From: Pegoplata infirma | Taxonomy: Eukaryota > Arthropoda > Insecta > Diptera > Anthomyiidae | DNA length: 64,000 nucleotides | Assembly (NCBI GenBank): GCA_963921195.1 | Contig: OY992537.1 | Span: 75,770,894 to 75,834,893 of the forward strand | Direction: 5' to 3' | Shown here: piece by piece, positions 44,587 to 54,190 of the stretch | Position numbering within the stretch: the stretch's first letter is position 1 | How the letters are laid out: each line of letters starts with the position of its first letter | Made by a program: the position numbers and the translations under genes | The notes under the pieces: generated by a model | The model's input: the letters and a program-made list of their open reading frames with translations, nothing else | The model's database searches: none | Told to the model about the DNA's origin: nothing

Positions 44587-44655
44587 TAAATGTATTAATA
44601 AAAATTTATACTAAAATTAGAAACAAATTATAATCTTTAAACTATGTAGCATTAA

Positions 44656-46689
44656 TTAAACAATATTAGTAAAAATGTTTTCCAAATAGCTTTGATTTTC
44701 ATTTTGCAGTAGTTGTTTAGCTTCTTCATCTAACTCTAATGAGGTTGATTTCCATTTTTGTCGAATACTGGACACATATGGGTCTGATGTGCACAACAAA
44801 ATATTAATAAGATCTTCATTAGTACAATATCTGGAAATTTTTCTTGTATTGTGCTCGCGAAAGAATCTGTAGTCTTTGTTCCTTTTTTCTTGCGCTTCTT
44901 CTGAGAGATCTCCAATTGGAAGCATATTGTGCTGAATTATTTGTTCCCCATGGAACAAAATTTTATGAACTGTGGTTGGCATATGTCTCCAAGAATATTT
45001 TTGGTTATAAAGGGTTGCTGTCTCATTAGCATACTGACCAAATTTTTTTGCATCTATCTTTTTGCTACATGCTATAACTTTTAATATGATTTGGAATCGT
45101 CGTATTAAATCATAATCTACTCCAGTTATAGAAGCTGCAGTTTCTGGATCGGAAAAAAATCTCCTTGCTGTGTTTCCATCATTAGAATTTCCTTCTCCTT
45201 GCTTTGGCTGGTCAATTATAAGGCCTATCTCACGGTATTTTTCTTGAATATCTTTTTTTTTTTGCTTTCTTTTTTCCAAATTTTCTTTGTTGTTTCTCAC
45301 TGTTTCGCCTAACGGGCCAAATTCCAAATCGTATCCCAATTTAAGAATATGCTCCATAAAACGAATTCTAGCATGAAGAGGTGACATTCCAAATTCATAT
45401 GCTTCATTAAAACTATCGTCTTGTGTTGGTGGTTGGCTCAATTGACTTGATGTTTTTTGGCATATGGTGCAGCTTGACGAAGACTTTGTTTCGGTTAAAG
45501 CTTGTGCAACTTTTCCATCGATCATTGTAAGTGACATTTTAAAGTTAACTTCGATGCATTGGTTATTAAATTCAAATATCACTGGTTGAAGTTCTTTAAT
45601 TTCATCTCTTATTTTGCCAACTTCTTCAGTTATAACATCTTTAGTTTCTTTTTTGTAAGCAAACTTTATTGGTCTACAAAATTTTGTTGACGAGGGAATT
45701 TCATTCTTCCATACATCTATCTCTGCAGCTCTACTAGTTGACGGCTCTGAACCAATATAAGTTTTTGTTAAACGTAATGGAACGAAAGAAATCATGAATA
45801 AATTGGCATCTGATGAATTTTCCGCATTACATTGTTTGTATTGTTTCTGGCCAGAGGACCCATCACATCCCCATTTAGAAATTAAAGTCATGCTGCAATT
45901 TTTAAACTTCTTTAAATAGTCAGCATCAAATGTCTTTAATAATCGTTCTGCAGTGTGTTCAAGAAGATCCTGCAATTTTATTTCTGCTGAACTTGAAGTT
46001 ACACTAATAGCAGTTGGTGACGGTAAGCAATCTTTTTTGGCAGAAACTATATCTCGATATGATGGAAAAATTCCACAATTTTTTTCATTGGTTCGCTTCC
46101 GCAATTCTGTATATTGGTTTTTAGTCATTTTCAAATCCAAAAATAGTGCAAATGCTTCTTCTGGAGTAAATTTATTTTCTTCAGTTGGTGTCGGCATACT
46201 TTCTAAAATCCTCTTTGTGCGTCTGGGGCTTGCTTCCACTATTTTTTCAATGATAACAATTTTACTCTTTTTAGTTTTCGATGGTTGAATTTGATGCAGA
46301 AATGAATCCTTTATGATGCTACAAGAAACTTCTTCATTGACATGTTTAAGCTTGCGTCTTCGTGATCTTTCACTACAATTATCAAGTGGCTTTGCTGGTC
46401 GCCCACCTTTTCCAGTTTCCGTGGTAGTTACTGATGGCTTTTTAAAAATAAGTTTATTTCTTAGCCATTCTTGGTTGCGCGAGTAAAACAATTTCTTGTT
46501 TCTGGAACATTGATTGTACCGTTTTCTTAAAGTATTTAAAAAGTTTTTTATTTTTAAGTTATGAATTTTCATTTCTTGTTTGTCGCATATTTTGATGAAT
46601 GGATTATTCATTATATGTAAAATAATGTCGTTTTCATCTTTCCGTTCAAAATATATATCAGATAGAACACTATAACTGAATTTAGCCAT
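44656..46689 (-). CDS. Transib (RAG1-like) transposase, 677 aa
   Basis: A DDE-type transposase that would excise and reinsert the surrounding element in the nucleus by hairpin chemistry like RAG1. Core features by residue: catalytic Asp276 in KWGCDGSSG, Asp391 in TMIDGK, Glu601 in SEEAQEKRNK (aligned by eye with RAG1 D600, D708, E962). Zinc ligands Cys407-x2-Cys410 and His575-x4-His580 match RAG1 C727/C730 and H937/H942. Other family blocks are SPLHARIRFM (436-445), SNDGNTARRFF (502-512) and TSDPYVSSIRQKW (634-646). The N-terminal ~230 residues are basic and poorly conserved, with a GRPAK AT-hook-like motif at 96-100. Length fits the family. The ATG lies in a good context (AAACAATGGC) 75 bases after a TATA box. 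It is one exon with no stop or frameshift, so it could be functional; activity is inferred. Confidence 0.95.
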   Translation of the reverse strand: MAKFSYSVLSDIYFERKDENDIILHIMNNPFIKICDKQEMKIHNLKIKNFLNTLRKRYNQCSRNKKLFYSRNQEWLRNKLIFKKPSVTTTETGKGGRPAKPLDNCSERSRRRKLKHVNEEVSCSIIKDSFLHQIQPSKTKKSKIVIIEKIVEASPRRTKRILESMPTPTEENKFTPEEAFALFLDLKMTKNQYTELRKRTNEKNCGIFPSYRDIVSAKKDCLPSPTAISVTSSSAEIKLQDLLEHTAERLLKTFDADYLKKFKNCSMTLISKWGCDGSSGQKQYKQCNAENSSDANLFMISFVPLRLTKTYIGSEPSTSRAAEIDVWKNEIPSSTKFCRPIKFAYKKETKDVITEEVGKIRDEIKELQPVIFEFNNQCIEVNFKMSLTMIDGKVAQALTETKSSSSCTICQKTSSQLSQPPTQDDSFNEAYEFGMSPLHARIRFMEHILKLGYDLEFGPLGETVRNNKENLEKRKQKKKDIQEKYREIGLIIDQPKQGEGNSNDGNTARRFFSDPETAASITGVDYDLIRRFQIILKVIACSKKIDAKKFGQYANETATLYNQKYSWRHMPTTVHKILFHGEQIIQHNMLPIGDLSEEAQEKRNKDYRFFREHNTRKISRYCTNEDLINILLCTSDPYVSSIRQKWKSTSLELDEEAKQLLQNENQSYLENIFTNIV

Positions 46690-46761
46690 TGTTTAAGCAA
46701 TAATGAAGAAAAAAATGAATGCATGAATTAATATACTATTGCTCGAAGTTTCAACATGATC

Positions 46762-46768
46762 TTTTATA
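46762..46768 (-). promoter_or_regulatory. TATA box of the Transib gene
   Basis: TATAAAA on the coding strand, in the setting GAGGTATAAAAGATC, lies about 75 bases before the ATG. That leaves room for a start site near 46735 and a short leader. It is followed upstream by the 168-bp repeat array. Confidence 0.55.
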
Positions 46769-46788
46769 CCTCTTTGAAACATAATATA

Positions 46789-47275
46789 ACAGGTACTTGG
46801 TTTTACCAGTTATTTCCATTGGTTTTAAATTTATTTGCAATTTTCAGGTATTTAAGTTGTGTAATATTAGATGGCAATAAAATCATTTTTTACCTTTTCC
46901 AAATGAATTGCTAGATACCACATAATTTGAAAGTTAACAGGTACTAGCAATAATAAAACAGGTACTTGGTTTTACCAGTTATTTCCATTGGTTTTAAATT
47001 TATTTGCAATTTTCAGGTATTTAAGTTGTGTAATATTAGATGGCAATAAAATCTTTTTTACCTTTTCCAAATGAATTGCTAGATACCACATAATTTGAGA
47101 GTTAACAGGTACTGGTAATAATATAACAGGTACTTGGTTTTACCAGTTATTTCCATTGGTTTTAAATTTATTTGCAATTTTCAGGTATTTAAGTTATGTA
47201 ATATTAGATGGCAATAAAATCATTTTTTACCTTTTCCAAATGAATTGCCAGATACCACATAATTTTAGAGTTCTA
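46789..47275 (-). repeat. Three ~168-bp tandem repeats upstream of the Transib promoter
   Basis: 'acaggtacttggttttacc' starts at 46789, 46958 and 47126 (periods 169 and 168). Each unit continues through 'agttatttccattggtttt', 'gtaatattagatggcaata' and 'ccaaatgaattgctagata'. Copies differ at only a few positions, so the amplification is recent. The array ends about 20 bases upstream of the TATA box. Confidence 0.9.
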
Positions 47276-47974
47276 TTGTCATTTTTGTCAAAATTTTGAT
47301 ACACCCTTCTATGTGGACTATGTCCAAATATGGGCCAACTTCTCCTAATTTCAACAGAATTATTTTTTGGGTCAATAAGAACTCTTGTACAAAATTTCAT
47401 CAAAATATATGCATAATAGCCACTTTCACATACAAATAACTTCTCAAAAAATATGACGTGCATTTGTACCGAATATCTTACCTTGGGTCAGAAAAATTGC
47501 TGTAGCTCAAAAAGTGCAGTCCCGATGCATGGACATGTATATATAGGAATGTAGGGGAGAGTTAGGACTACAAAATAGTAAATTTGTGTTTTGACTCCGC
47601 TTGACTCACAGGAGTTGTGCTCTATGAAGTAGGAAATTTCCGAGAAATTTGACCTTTTTTAAAAAAAATATTTAAATTGTTCTGAAAACAGTAGAGCTTC
47701 AATTTTTTTACCAGTAATAGGAAATAAGTTAAGTTACAAAACAAAATTTATTTCGTCCAAAAATCTTGAAAAACAAAAAAGTTATGATCATTTAAACTTT
47801 AAAAATTAACTAAAAATATCATAAATTTACTAAATTCTGAAAAAGCCCATTTTGGACCACCCTGTTCTCAGTGAAATAGTTGAAATAGAGTTCTAATTTT
47901 TTGGCTCCCGAGGTTTACTACTGTCTACTTTCATATGAGTCTAATAACTTTAAAATCGGAGAACAAAAACCAAA

Positions 47975-48013
47975 AGGAGTTTTGGCCGCTATCTCAAAAT
48001 ATTGACCACAGTG
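47975..48013 (-). repeat. Transib right TIR with RSS-like layout
   Basis: Read inward: heptamer CACTGTG (48013-48007), 23-bp spacer, A-rich AAAACTCCT (47983-47975). Spacer length equals that of the left end, so both ends are of the 23 type. The two heptamers differ at the central base (A/T). Confidence 0.88.
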
Positions 48014-48029
48014 CAGTGGATCAGCGCCT

Positions 48030-48560
48030 GAAGTTAACTATTACATTTTTTGGCAGAATTTTGAAAAAAATCAAATATTAGGCTTTCTAACAAACTTTGA
48101 AAATTTGTTGCTCAACAATACGAAAAAACACCTCTCTCAAATTTTATTAGCGTTAAACGAGCATTCTAAACTTTAATACAACATTTTGATTTTGAAAATC
48201 CATGGTGTCCTCGCCAGGAAAAAATGACGTTCAAATATTGTTTTCGAAAAAATTTCTAAACTTTGAATCTTCGTGACTTTATCTACAATATTGTTCTGAA
48301 AAGTTTTTTCGTACGACTTACGGTTTCCGAGTACAAAAGTGTTAACAAAACTGTCTAAAAGTCAATATTTTCAAAAAAGAAAAAAACGATTTTTTTAAAC
48401 GCCCATATCTTCCAAAGTATTGATCCACAAAAAATATGGTTTTTAATCATTTACAAAGCTCTATCAAAAACCCTAAAATTAACTAAATCGGTGATCAGTC
48501 GGTTAAATTTCCATGGATTTTCTCTTTAAAATGCCAATGCCATTTTTTAATGCATTTTTT
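48030..48560 (-). repeat. Dispersed palindromic repeat, copy 3
   Basis: 'Ttgctcaacaatacgaaaaa', 'cacctctctcaaatttta', 'ccatggtgtcctcgccagg' and 'gatttttaatcatttac'-type blocks match 37677-38120 and 31800-31930. 48440-48540 ('atcggtgatcagtcgg', 'ccatggattttctc') extends the match to 28850. It begins just outside the Transib duplication. Confidence 0.65.
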
Positions 48561-48858
48561 TAAACAAATATTTTCGAATTTAAGTTTCTTCCAAAGTGGA
48601 AAAATTCAGAAAGTATGTAACTTTAACGAGCCATGTCTTTAAAAGTATTTGTTGGTTTTTTACGATTCAGAAAGAATTCAACTCTTACAGTTGTCCCTTT
48701 TTTATATCGATGCACTTAATTTTTTTTTTTAATTAAATGTGTTTGTGATAAAAAAATTCAATTTTTTTTATCCATTTTTCAAAAATGTTTCCCCGCAATT
48801 TTTTTTTAAAACCTGCGAAAATTAAAATTATATAGAATTTTTTACATAAACTTGAGAA
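48561..48858. other. AT-rich spacer, nothing recognised
   Basis: No frame, TIR or tandem repeat is evident. Confidence 0.4.
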
Positions 48859-49262
48859 CCCAATTAAAAAAGTTTTGATATAATTTAATTATATCGCATA
48901 TAAATAGTCATAATTATATATGACTATTTATATGTGCAGATCTAATTTTATCTAAGATTTATTGCGGCTCCTTTTTCTTATCTGAGGTTATACATAAATA
49001 TATCTGAAGTTATGAAATTATATAAATCTATATAAAATTATATAAAATAAGATCAACTGGATTAAATTGGATGCCCGACTAAAAAAAAGTAATACGGCGC
49101 CATATATCATTTGATCCCAAAAATGGAGGATCTAAAAATATACGATTATATCTTATTAGATACAATTTAATACAATTAGATATAATTAGATCCCAAAAAT
49201 GGAACGGTAAATATTATCCTATTTGATATTATAAAAAATTAGACATAATAATTTATAATAAT
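48859..49262. mobile_element. MITE, CCC-AGTAAAAA family, degenerate copies
   Basis: It starts CCCAATTAAAAAAGTTTTGA, close to the inner end at 51882, and includes 'gttatacataaatatatct', 'aagatcaactgg' and 'gatcccaaaaatgg'. A second start, CCCGACTAAAAAAAAG, at about 49073 suggests two overlapping or adjacent copies. The right border is the 49263 element. Confidence 0.5.
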
Positions 49263-49823
49263 ATATCGTCGAACTATATTCAATAAATGTCAACTCGAAA
49301 AAGCTTACTTTTCAGGAGAGCCAAAAAAGTAGTTATTTCGCATATTATTGCAAAAATAAAATATGTTCATTCCATAAGATGGTTTAAATATTCTAAGTAA
49401 TTTTTACATATGCCAAAAATTTCATATTTTGCACTTGTTTGCGTATTTTTCAGAGATGGCATTTATTATTATGTCAAAAAACAAATATTTTTTAGAGTTG
49501 GCATATTTTGTCGGAAAATAAAAATATTTTTTTTTTTTAAATTTTTACAATTTTTTTTTTTTTAGATTTTGTTATCCTTACTTTTTTTTTAAATTTTGAA
49601 AAATTTTTGGAAATTTACAATTGTAGTTGGCATTTATTTTCACCAAAAAAATATGTACTTTGAGATAGCAGAATAACAAAAATGGATGTAAAACGACAAC
49701 AAATTATTTTTTTGCTTTGAAATTTTTACCACAGCTGGATATTGCATGGGGGAGCTATTTGCAATCGGAAACTCATTTCGATAAAATTTGAGTTGGCATA
49801 TTTTGAATATAGGTTCACGATAT
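49263..49823 (-). mobile_element. Element with ~34-bp imperfect TIR, copy 2
   Basis: Starts 'atatcgtcgaactatattc' and ends 'gaatataggttcacgatat'. Blocks 'cttttcaggagagcc', 'aatattctaagtaat' and 'gtatttttcagagatggc' are the reverse of 9642-10577. It is shorter than that copy (561 against 936 bases), so it has an internal deletion. Confidence 0.7.
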
Positions 49824-50081
49824 GTAAAAGTTTTTAATCCTATAATATTTGCTCACATTTTCTAATGTTATAGAAATCTTTAAAGTTTTATACTTTCATT
49901 TTAAAATTTTTCACCACAATAATATTTTATTCTTATTTACTTAAGGGGGGCTTAAAGAAAAAAAAAACAGCCTTCGTGTGTTTAATTTTGTTTTTTTTAT
50001 TTGAAAGATAATTTATTGTAATATTTTTAAAATATTATAACACAAAATTTGGTGAACTGAAATTGCAACTTAATTGAAGAA
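49824..50081. other. AT-rich spacer, nothing recognised
   Basis: Low-complexity sequence between two elements; no feature supported. Confidence 0.4.
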
Positions 50082-50278
50082 CACTTAAAAAATTATGTCA
50101 TTAACTGTTTGTAGTTTATTTAAAAAGTTTGACGTTTTATCGTTTTTAAAAGAAAAAACATTTGTTCAATGTTCAGTTTTTTTAAATGACTATTTCTGTT
50201 CTTTGTTTCAAAAATAACAACATAAAAAATAAAGACTTTCATTAGCATTCAATTTTTAAAGTCATTTATTTTTGTTTT

Positions 50279-50632
50279 CCCGAGTAAAAAAAAAACTTTT
50301 TAGATCTAATTTGATCTCAAAATTGGCTGTATCAAGTTGGATCAAATTTTGATTTAATTGTATTATTTTAGATACACAAATATAAAAAATGATAAAATTA
50401 GATCCGAATTTTGGTCACAACCAATTAAATCCACTTGATCTTATTTTATATAAATTAATATAGATTTATATAGTCACATAAAGTCAGATATATTTATGTA
50501 TAGCCTCAGATAAGAAAATGGAGCCTCAATAAATCTTAGATAAAATTAGATCTGAACATATAAAAAGTCCTATATAATTTAATATCATTGTATCAAATTA
50601 TATATCAATATATCAAAACTTTTTTACTAGGG
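50279..50632. mobile_element. MITE, CCCGAGTAAAAA family, nested copy
   Basis: Ends CCCGAGTAAAAA and TTTTTTACTAGGG with TT on both sides. The host element's sister at 58093-58115 reads straight through ('tttatttttgctctgtaaag'), confirming the insertion site. Interior 'gatctaatttgatctc' and 'gtcagatatatttatgtat' are shared with 51882-52236. Confidence 0.8.
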
Positions 50633-50810
50633 TTGTAAGTAAAAATAAGTGATTCTTCTTTAATTTTTAATGATTTGTGTATTTTTTTTTTTTTTAGTTG
50701 GCCTTTTTTTAAGAGAAGTCATTAGTTTTTACCTACTTGTGTTGGTTATTTTTTTGTAGACAAAAAATTAAAAAAAATATTTATAGAAATATAAAAACAT
50801 GTTTGTATCA

Positions 50811-50875
50811 AGTGACTTTGGCATGATGGGTAGAGTTTCTGGTCAGAATGTAGTTGATTGCGGGATCGATTCCCC
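50811..50875 (+). ncRNA. tRNA-like module, copy 1
   Basis: 'TTTGGCATGATGGGTAGAG' sits in the A-box/D-arm position and 'GCGGGATCGATTCCCC' in the B-box/T-arm position, 33 bases apart. Near-identical modules are at 56476-56540 (minus) and 59408-59471 (plus). The acceptor stem is not preserved. Confidence 0.62.
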
Positions 50876-51409
50876 AAAAATTTTAATAAACATTTTTTAA
50901 AATAAATTCAATAGAAAAATAACCTACGAAATCATTCAGCCTTACCACAGAAAAATAAATTTAAAACCGACTTTAAATTTTATTTCCATACTAATTGTTT
51001 TTGTTTTTGTTTTTGTTTTTAAAATCGGCTTTCAAAAAATGTATAGAAAATTTGAAATTTAAAAAAAAACTTCTGTTTAAATAGACTTTTTATTTTTCTT
51101 TGGCACGGACCATTAATTTTTAACGTTGTTGTTTGTAATTTTGAATTTGTTCGTAAAAATAACACAACAATCATTAATTTTTAATGTTTTCGTAGGTTAT
51201 TTTTTTCAAATTTGTTGGTAAAGAAAAATGAAAGTGACGTTATTTTTTAAATTCAATGTTATTTATTTAGGAAAATTTTATTACATGTAAAAAATAAATG
51301 TTGATCTTAGTTAAAACAAATGAATAATTACTGGGATGATTTTCAAATATTATATCACTTGTTTTAAATATGTTTTTTGCTTGTTTTTGCCTACAAAATA
51401 TTTTGAGTG

Positions 51410-51858
51410 AATGTTTTTTTTTAAAGGACAAAATTGCAGGTGAACAGCTAAAAGTACTGGAGCGATTTTTATTTTTTAGATTATTAAATTCTTTAGTACT
51501 TAACATGGCTACTTTTTTTTTAATTTTGAGCTAATTACGTTTTTTATGAAAGAAGAAAAGTAAATTTTTCAATATTGTAAGTTTATATTAGCATAATTTC
51601 AACAAACATCAATATTTTTCAAAAAATGGCCACGTAAGTACTAGATAATTTAAAAATCTCAAATCAAAAAAAATCGTCAAAATCGGTTCAGTAGTTTTTT
51701 CTGTACAACTGCAGCAGATGTTGTCTTTTACAAATAGAAATCTACAATTGAGTGGCAACCCTGGCAATTCTTTCTGACCAAATTTTGTGTTATAAAATTT
51801 TAAAAATATTACCAAAATTCATCTTTCAAATAAAAAAACAGAATTAACAAATATTGCG
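51410..51858. other. AT-rich spacer, no gene recognised
   Basis: The minus frames at 51267-51506 and 51609-51815 have no recognisable family. 'tggccacgtaagtactag' and 'aaatcggttcagtagtttt' are a fragment of an unplaced dispersed repeat. Nothing else is seen. Confidence 0.4.
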
Positions 51859-51881
51859 TACCCGAGTAAAAAAATTGATAT

Positions 51882-52236
51882 CCCTAGTAAAAAAGTTTTG
51901 ATATAATAATATATAATTTGATACAATCGTATTAAAATATATATGAATTTTTATATGTTCAGATCTAATTATATCTAAGATTTAATGTGGCTCCATTTTC
52001 TTATCTGGGGTTATACATAATTATGTATGACTTTATGTAATTATATAAATCTACATTAATTTATATAAAATAGTATCAACTGGATTTATTTGGATGTGAC
52101 CAAAATTCGGATCAAATTGTATCATTTTTCATATTTGTGTATCTAAAATAATACAAATAGATATTTATTTGATCCAACTTGATACAGCCAATTTTGAGAT
52201 CAAATTAGATCTTAAAAATTATTTTTTTTACTCGGG
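51882..52236. mobile_element. MITE, CCCTAGTAAAAA family, nested copy
   Basis: Ends CCCTAGTAAAAAAGTTTTG and …TTTTTTTACTCGGG with AT on both sides. It is inserted 21 bases inside the left end of a related MITE. Interior matches 50279-50632 in the opposite orientation. Confidence 0.78.
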
Positions 52237-52545
52237 ATGACACAATATATAATTTAATATGGATTCGTGTCTATTTTGATATAATCTTATACGAAAAATG
52301 ATTTCATAAGATTTGATCGAATAATATCTAATAATATCAGTTTATATAACTTTATAACGACTTTGATACGAGTTTTGGTCTAATCCAATGATGAAAAATT
52401 ATATCCCACCATATTTAAATTTATACAATTTTATAAATCGGATGTCTTTTTTAGTTTTTAATAAAATGTTGAAAAATTAAAGTAATAAAATTGAGTTGTT
52501 CTTGAAAAAAACTCAGAAAAATTTTAAAAAATGGAGTCATGTTAA

Positions 52546-52829
52546 AAGGGTTCAAGTTGAAAAAATGCAGAAGAAAAATTGAATTTCTAAAAATTATAGA
52601 CATTTCTGGTATTTCCCATACCGGTTTCAAAAACCCCAGTTAGTGTCATCATCAGTAGGATTTTTAATGTCGGTTTGTCTTTTTAATGAAAACTGTTTTT
52701 TATATATGTGAATATTTATAGTTTCTACAGAATAAATTTTGACAGTTTCCAACACTATAATTCTATTTCTAGCAATCTCAACCTCACTTCATACTTTCTT
52801 TCAACTTTTTTTTTTTTTTTTTTTCATGT
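52546..52829 (-). repeat. Hammerhead-bearing repeat, ACCGGT type, copy 2
   Basis: Minus-strand copy of 34740-35001, running from an A-rich stretch (T20 on the plus strand at about 52807-52824) through 'gttgaaagaaagtatgaag' to 'cttgaacccttttaac'. The interrupted 91-bp unit shows TCAT on both sides, a possible 4-bp duplication. Confidence 0.75.
52614..52660 (-). ncRNA. Hammerhead-ribozyme motif, intact core, weak stem II
   Basis: Minus strand: stem I UCCUA/UGGGA (one G-U), core CUGAUGA, U, stem II GACACU/GGUUUU with loop AACUGG and one C-U mismatch, U, GAA, palindromic stem III ACCGGU, cleavage base A17 (site GUA). Every core base is present. Stem III has no loop, so only a dimer could form it. 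Confidence 0.65.
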
Positions 52830-53410
52830 CATTTTAAATTTTATATAAAACACTTAGAAAATATTTAAAAAAAAAATTTGTCCTTGGAAAAACTTAGAAA
52901 AATTTTAAAAAATGGAGTCATATAAAATTTTATATAAAACACTTAGAAAATATTTGCGATAAAAAAAATGTTCCTTGAAAAAAAACATAGAAAAAATTTA
53001 AAAGATGGAGTCATATAAAATTTTATATAAACACTTAGAAAATATTCGTGATAAAAAAGTGGTGCTTGGAAAAATATTAGAAAAATAAAAAAATATGAAG
53101 TCATAGGAAATTTTATATAAAACACTTTGAAAATATTAACGATAAAAATATGTTCTTGGAGTTAACCTAAACAAATTAAAAAATAATGGAGGCATGTAAA
53201 ATTTTATATAAAACACTTAGAAATTTAAAATGATGCATGGGACCAGATGTTACAATATATAGCTATGTATGGCGATATCTTAAAAAAATCCCACATCAAA
53301 ATTTAGTATATAAATTTATCTTGCAAGACATAGTGTCACACATGATCATATGTGAAATAATATAACTATATAAAAGTATATAAGATCATATTAAATTATT
53401 TTTACTGGGG

Positions 53411-53815
53411 TATTTATATTTTAATAGCTGTTTAAAAATTGCTCACGTTAAAACTGTTTTTTTTTTTCTTTTAACCCCCCTTATCATTTTTCTTACTTTC
53501 TTTAAGATGGACAAGATGTAAATAATGCTAAATTTATTGCCTGAACTATTTTGCATTGTAAAGAATGTAAACAATAACTAAAAACATTCACAAAATTAAA
53601 CTTTCATTGTAATTGAAAATAACAATACAACTATCTTAAGGTAAATCATTTCTTGGAATTGACATACAAACATAAATATTTTTTGAAATATTACTATTAA
53701 TATTTATTAAAATGGAAATATAAAGTAGTACAAAATATTAAGAATATTTCAACACCATTTTCATTGTTATGTAGAAATATATTTTTACAAAATTCTTTCA
53801 ATATTTATTTATTCC
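53411..53815. other. AT-rich spacer, nothing recognised
   Basis: No frame or repeat boundary seen. Confidence 0.4.
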
Positions 53816-54190
53816 AGAATTTGTAGAATCTGACAAATTTTCAGAAACTGTCGTTTTTACGTCAATTTGATCCAAACTGCACATTTTTTAGTCCAAAAAT
53901 ACTGGAAAACTGTAACTTTTTTACACGAAAAGTTAGTCACACTTAAAGACTTTTTTTGAAAATATCTCATTCAAAAAAATTTCTGACTGAAAAATTTTCC
54001 GGAATTTAAGAAACTGTTTAAGAATTTGAGAATCTTTCTTTAAGGAAAATGTCTCTGAATCTGAAATTTTTTTTCGTGACAAAAATGTCAGATTTTTGTT
54101 TAAGATTTTTGGATTTTATTAAAAAAAAAGTGTCTCTGATTCTGAGAGTTTACCATAACAAAAACATTTCAGATTCTGAAAAGTTTTCGA
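53816..54190. repeat. Degenerate ~35-bp satellite remnant
   Basis: Diverged copies of 'aaaatgtctctgaatctgaaa' and 'attctgagagtttaccataa' occur, related to 21290-21560 and 39180-40560. Confidence 0.5.

Larger units (their letters stand above)
44047..48013 (-). mobile_element. Complete Transib transposon
   Basis: The element is bounded by a perfect 5-bp duplication CAGTG (44042-44046, 48014-48018). The left end starts CACAGTGGTCAATTTCACGA and the right end, read inward, CACTGTGGTCAATATTTTGA; the TIR match continues to about base 38 (GAGATAGCGG…CAAAACTC). A 677-codon transposase frame lies on the minus strand with a TATA box and upstream tandem repeats. Transib elements make GC-rich 5-bp duplications and have RSS-like ends; all of this is seen. 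No frameshift, stop or nested insertion was noticed, so the copy may be young. Confidence 0.95.
50082..51409 (+). mobile_element. TIR element with tRNA-like module, copy 1
   Basis: The left end CACTTAAAAAATTATGTCAT and right end …CTACAAAATATTTTGAGTG match the ends of 56028-56948 (inverted) and 57914-60506. AA flanks both sides. Interior blocks 'tgactatttctgttctttg', 'aaataaagactttcattag' and 'cacttgttttaaatatg' are shared by the three copies. The tRNA-like module is 50811-50875. A MITE is nested at 50279-50632. No transposase. Confidence 0.75.
52500..53220 (+). repeat. ~91-bp tandem repeat interrupted by a hammerhead repeat
   Basis: 'ttttatataaaacacttag' starts at 52839, 52928, 53021, 53111 and 53202 (periods 89-93). 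'aaatggagtcatataaaat' is the second anchor. A further partial unit at 52500-52545 is separated from the rest by the hammerhead repeat 52546-52806. Confidence 0.82.
51861..53410. mobile_element. MITE, CCCGAGTAAAAA family, host of nested insertions
   Basis: The left end CCCGAGTAAAAAAATTGAT is followed at once by a nested copy; the right end is TTTTTACTGGGG. TA flanks both sides. Removing 51882-52236 joins 'attgat' to 'atgacacaatata'. A ~91-bp tandem repeat fills 52500-53220, and a hammerhead repeat (52546-52806) is inserted in it. The right border is less certain than the left. Confidence 0.55.

Noticed and set aside
47227..47463. 78-codon minus-strand frame upstream of the transposase as a second Transib gene
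   Set aside because: No similarity to known proteins and it overlaps the end of the tandem repeat; Transib elements encode one protein.
47963..47971. Exact RSS nonamer ACAAAAACC near the right Transib end
   Set aside because: It is in the wrong orientation relative to the heptamer, and the A-rich AAAACTCCT at 23-bp spacing matches the left end instead. Probably chance.
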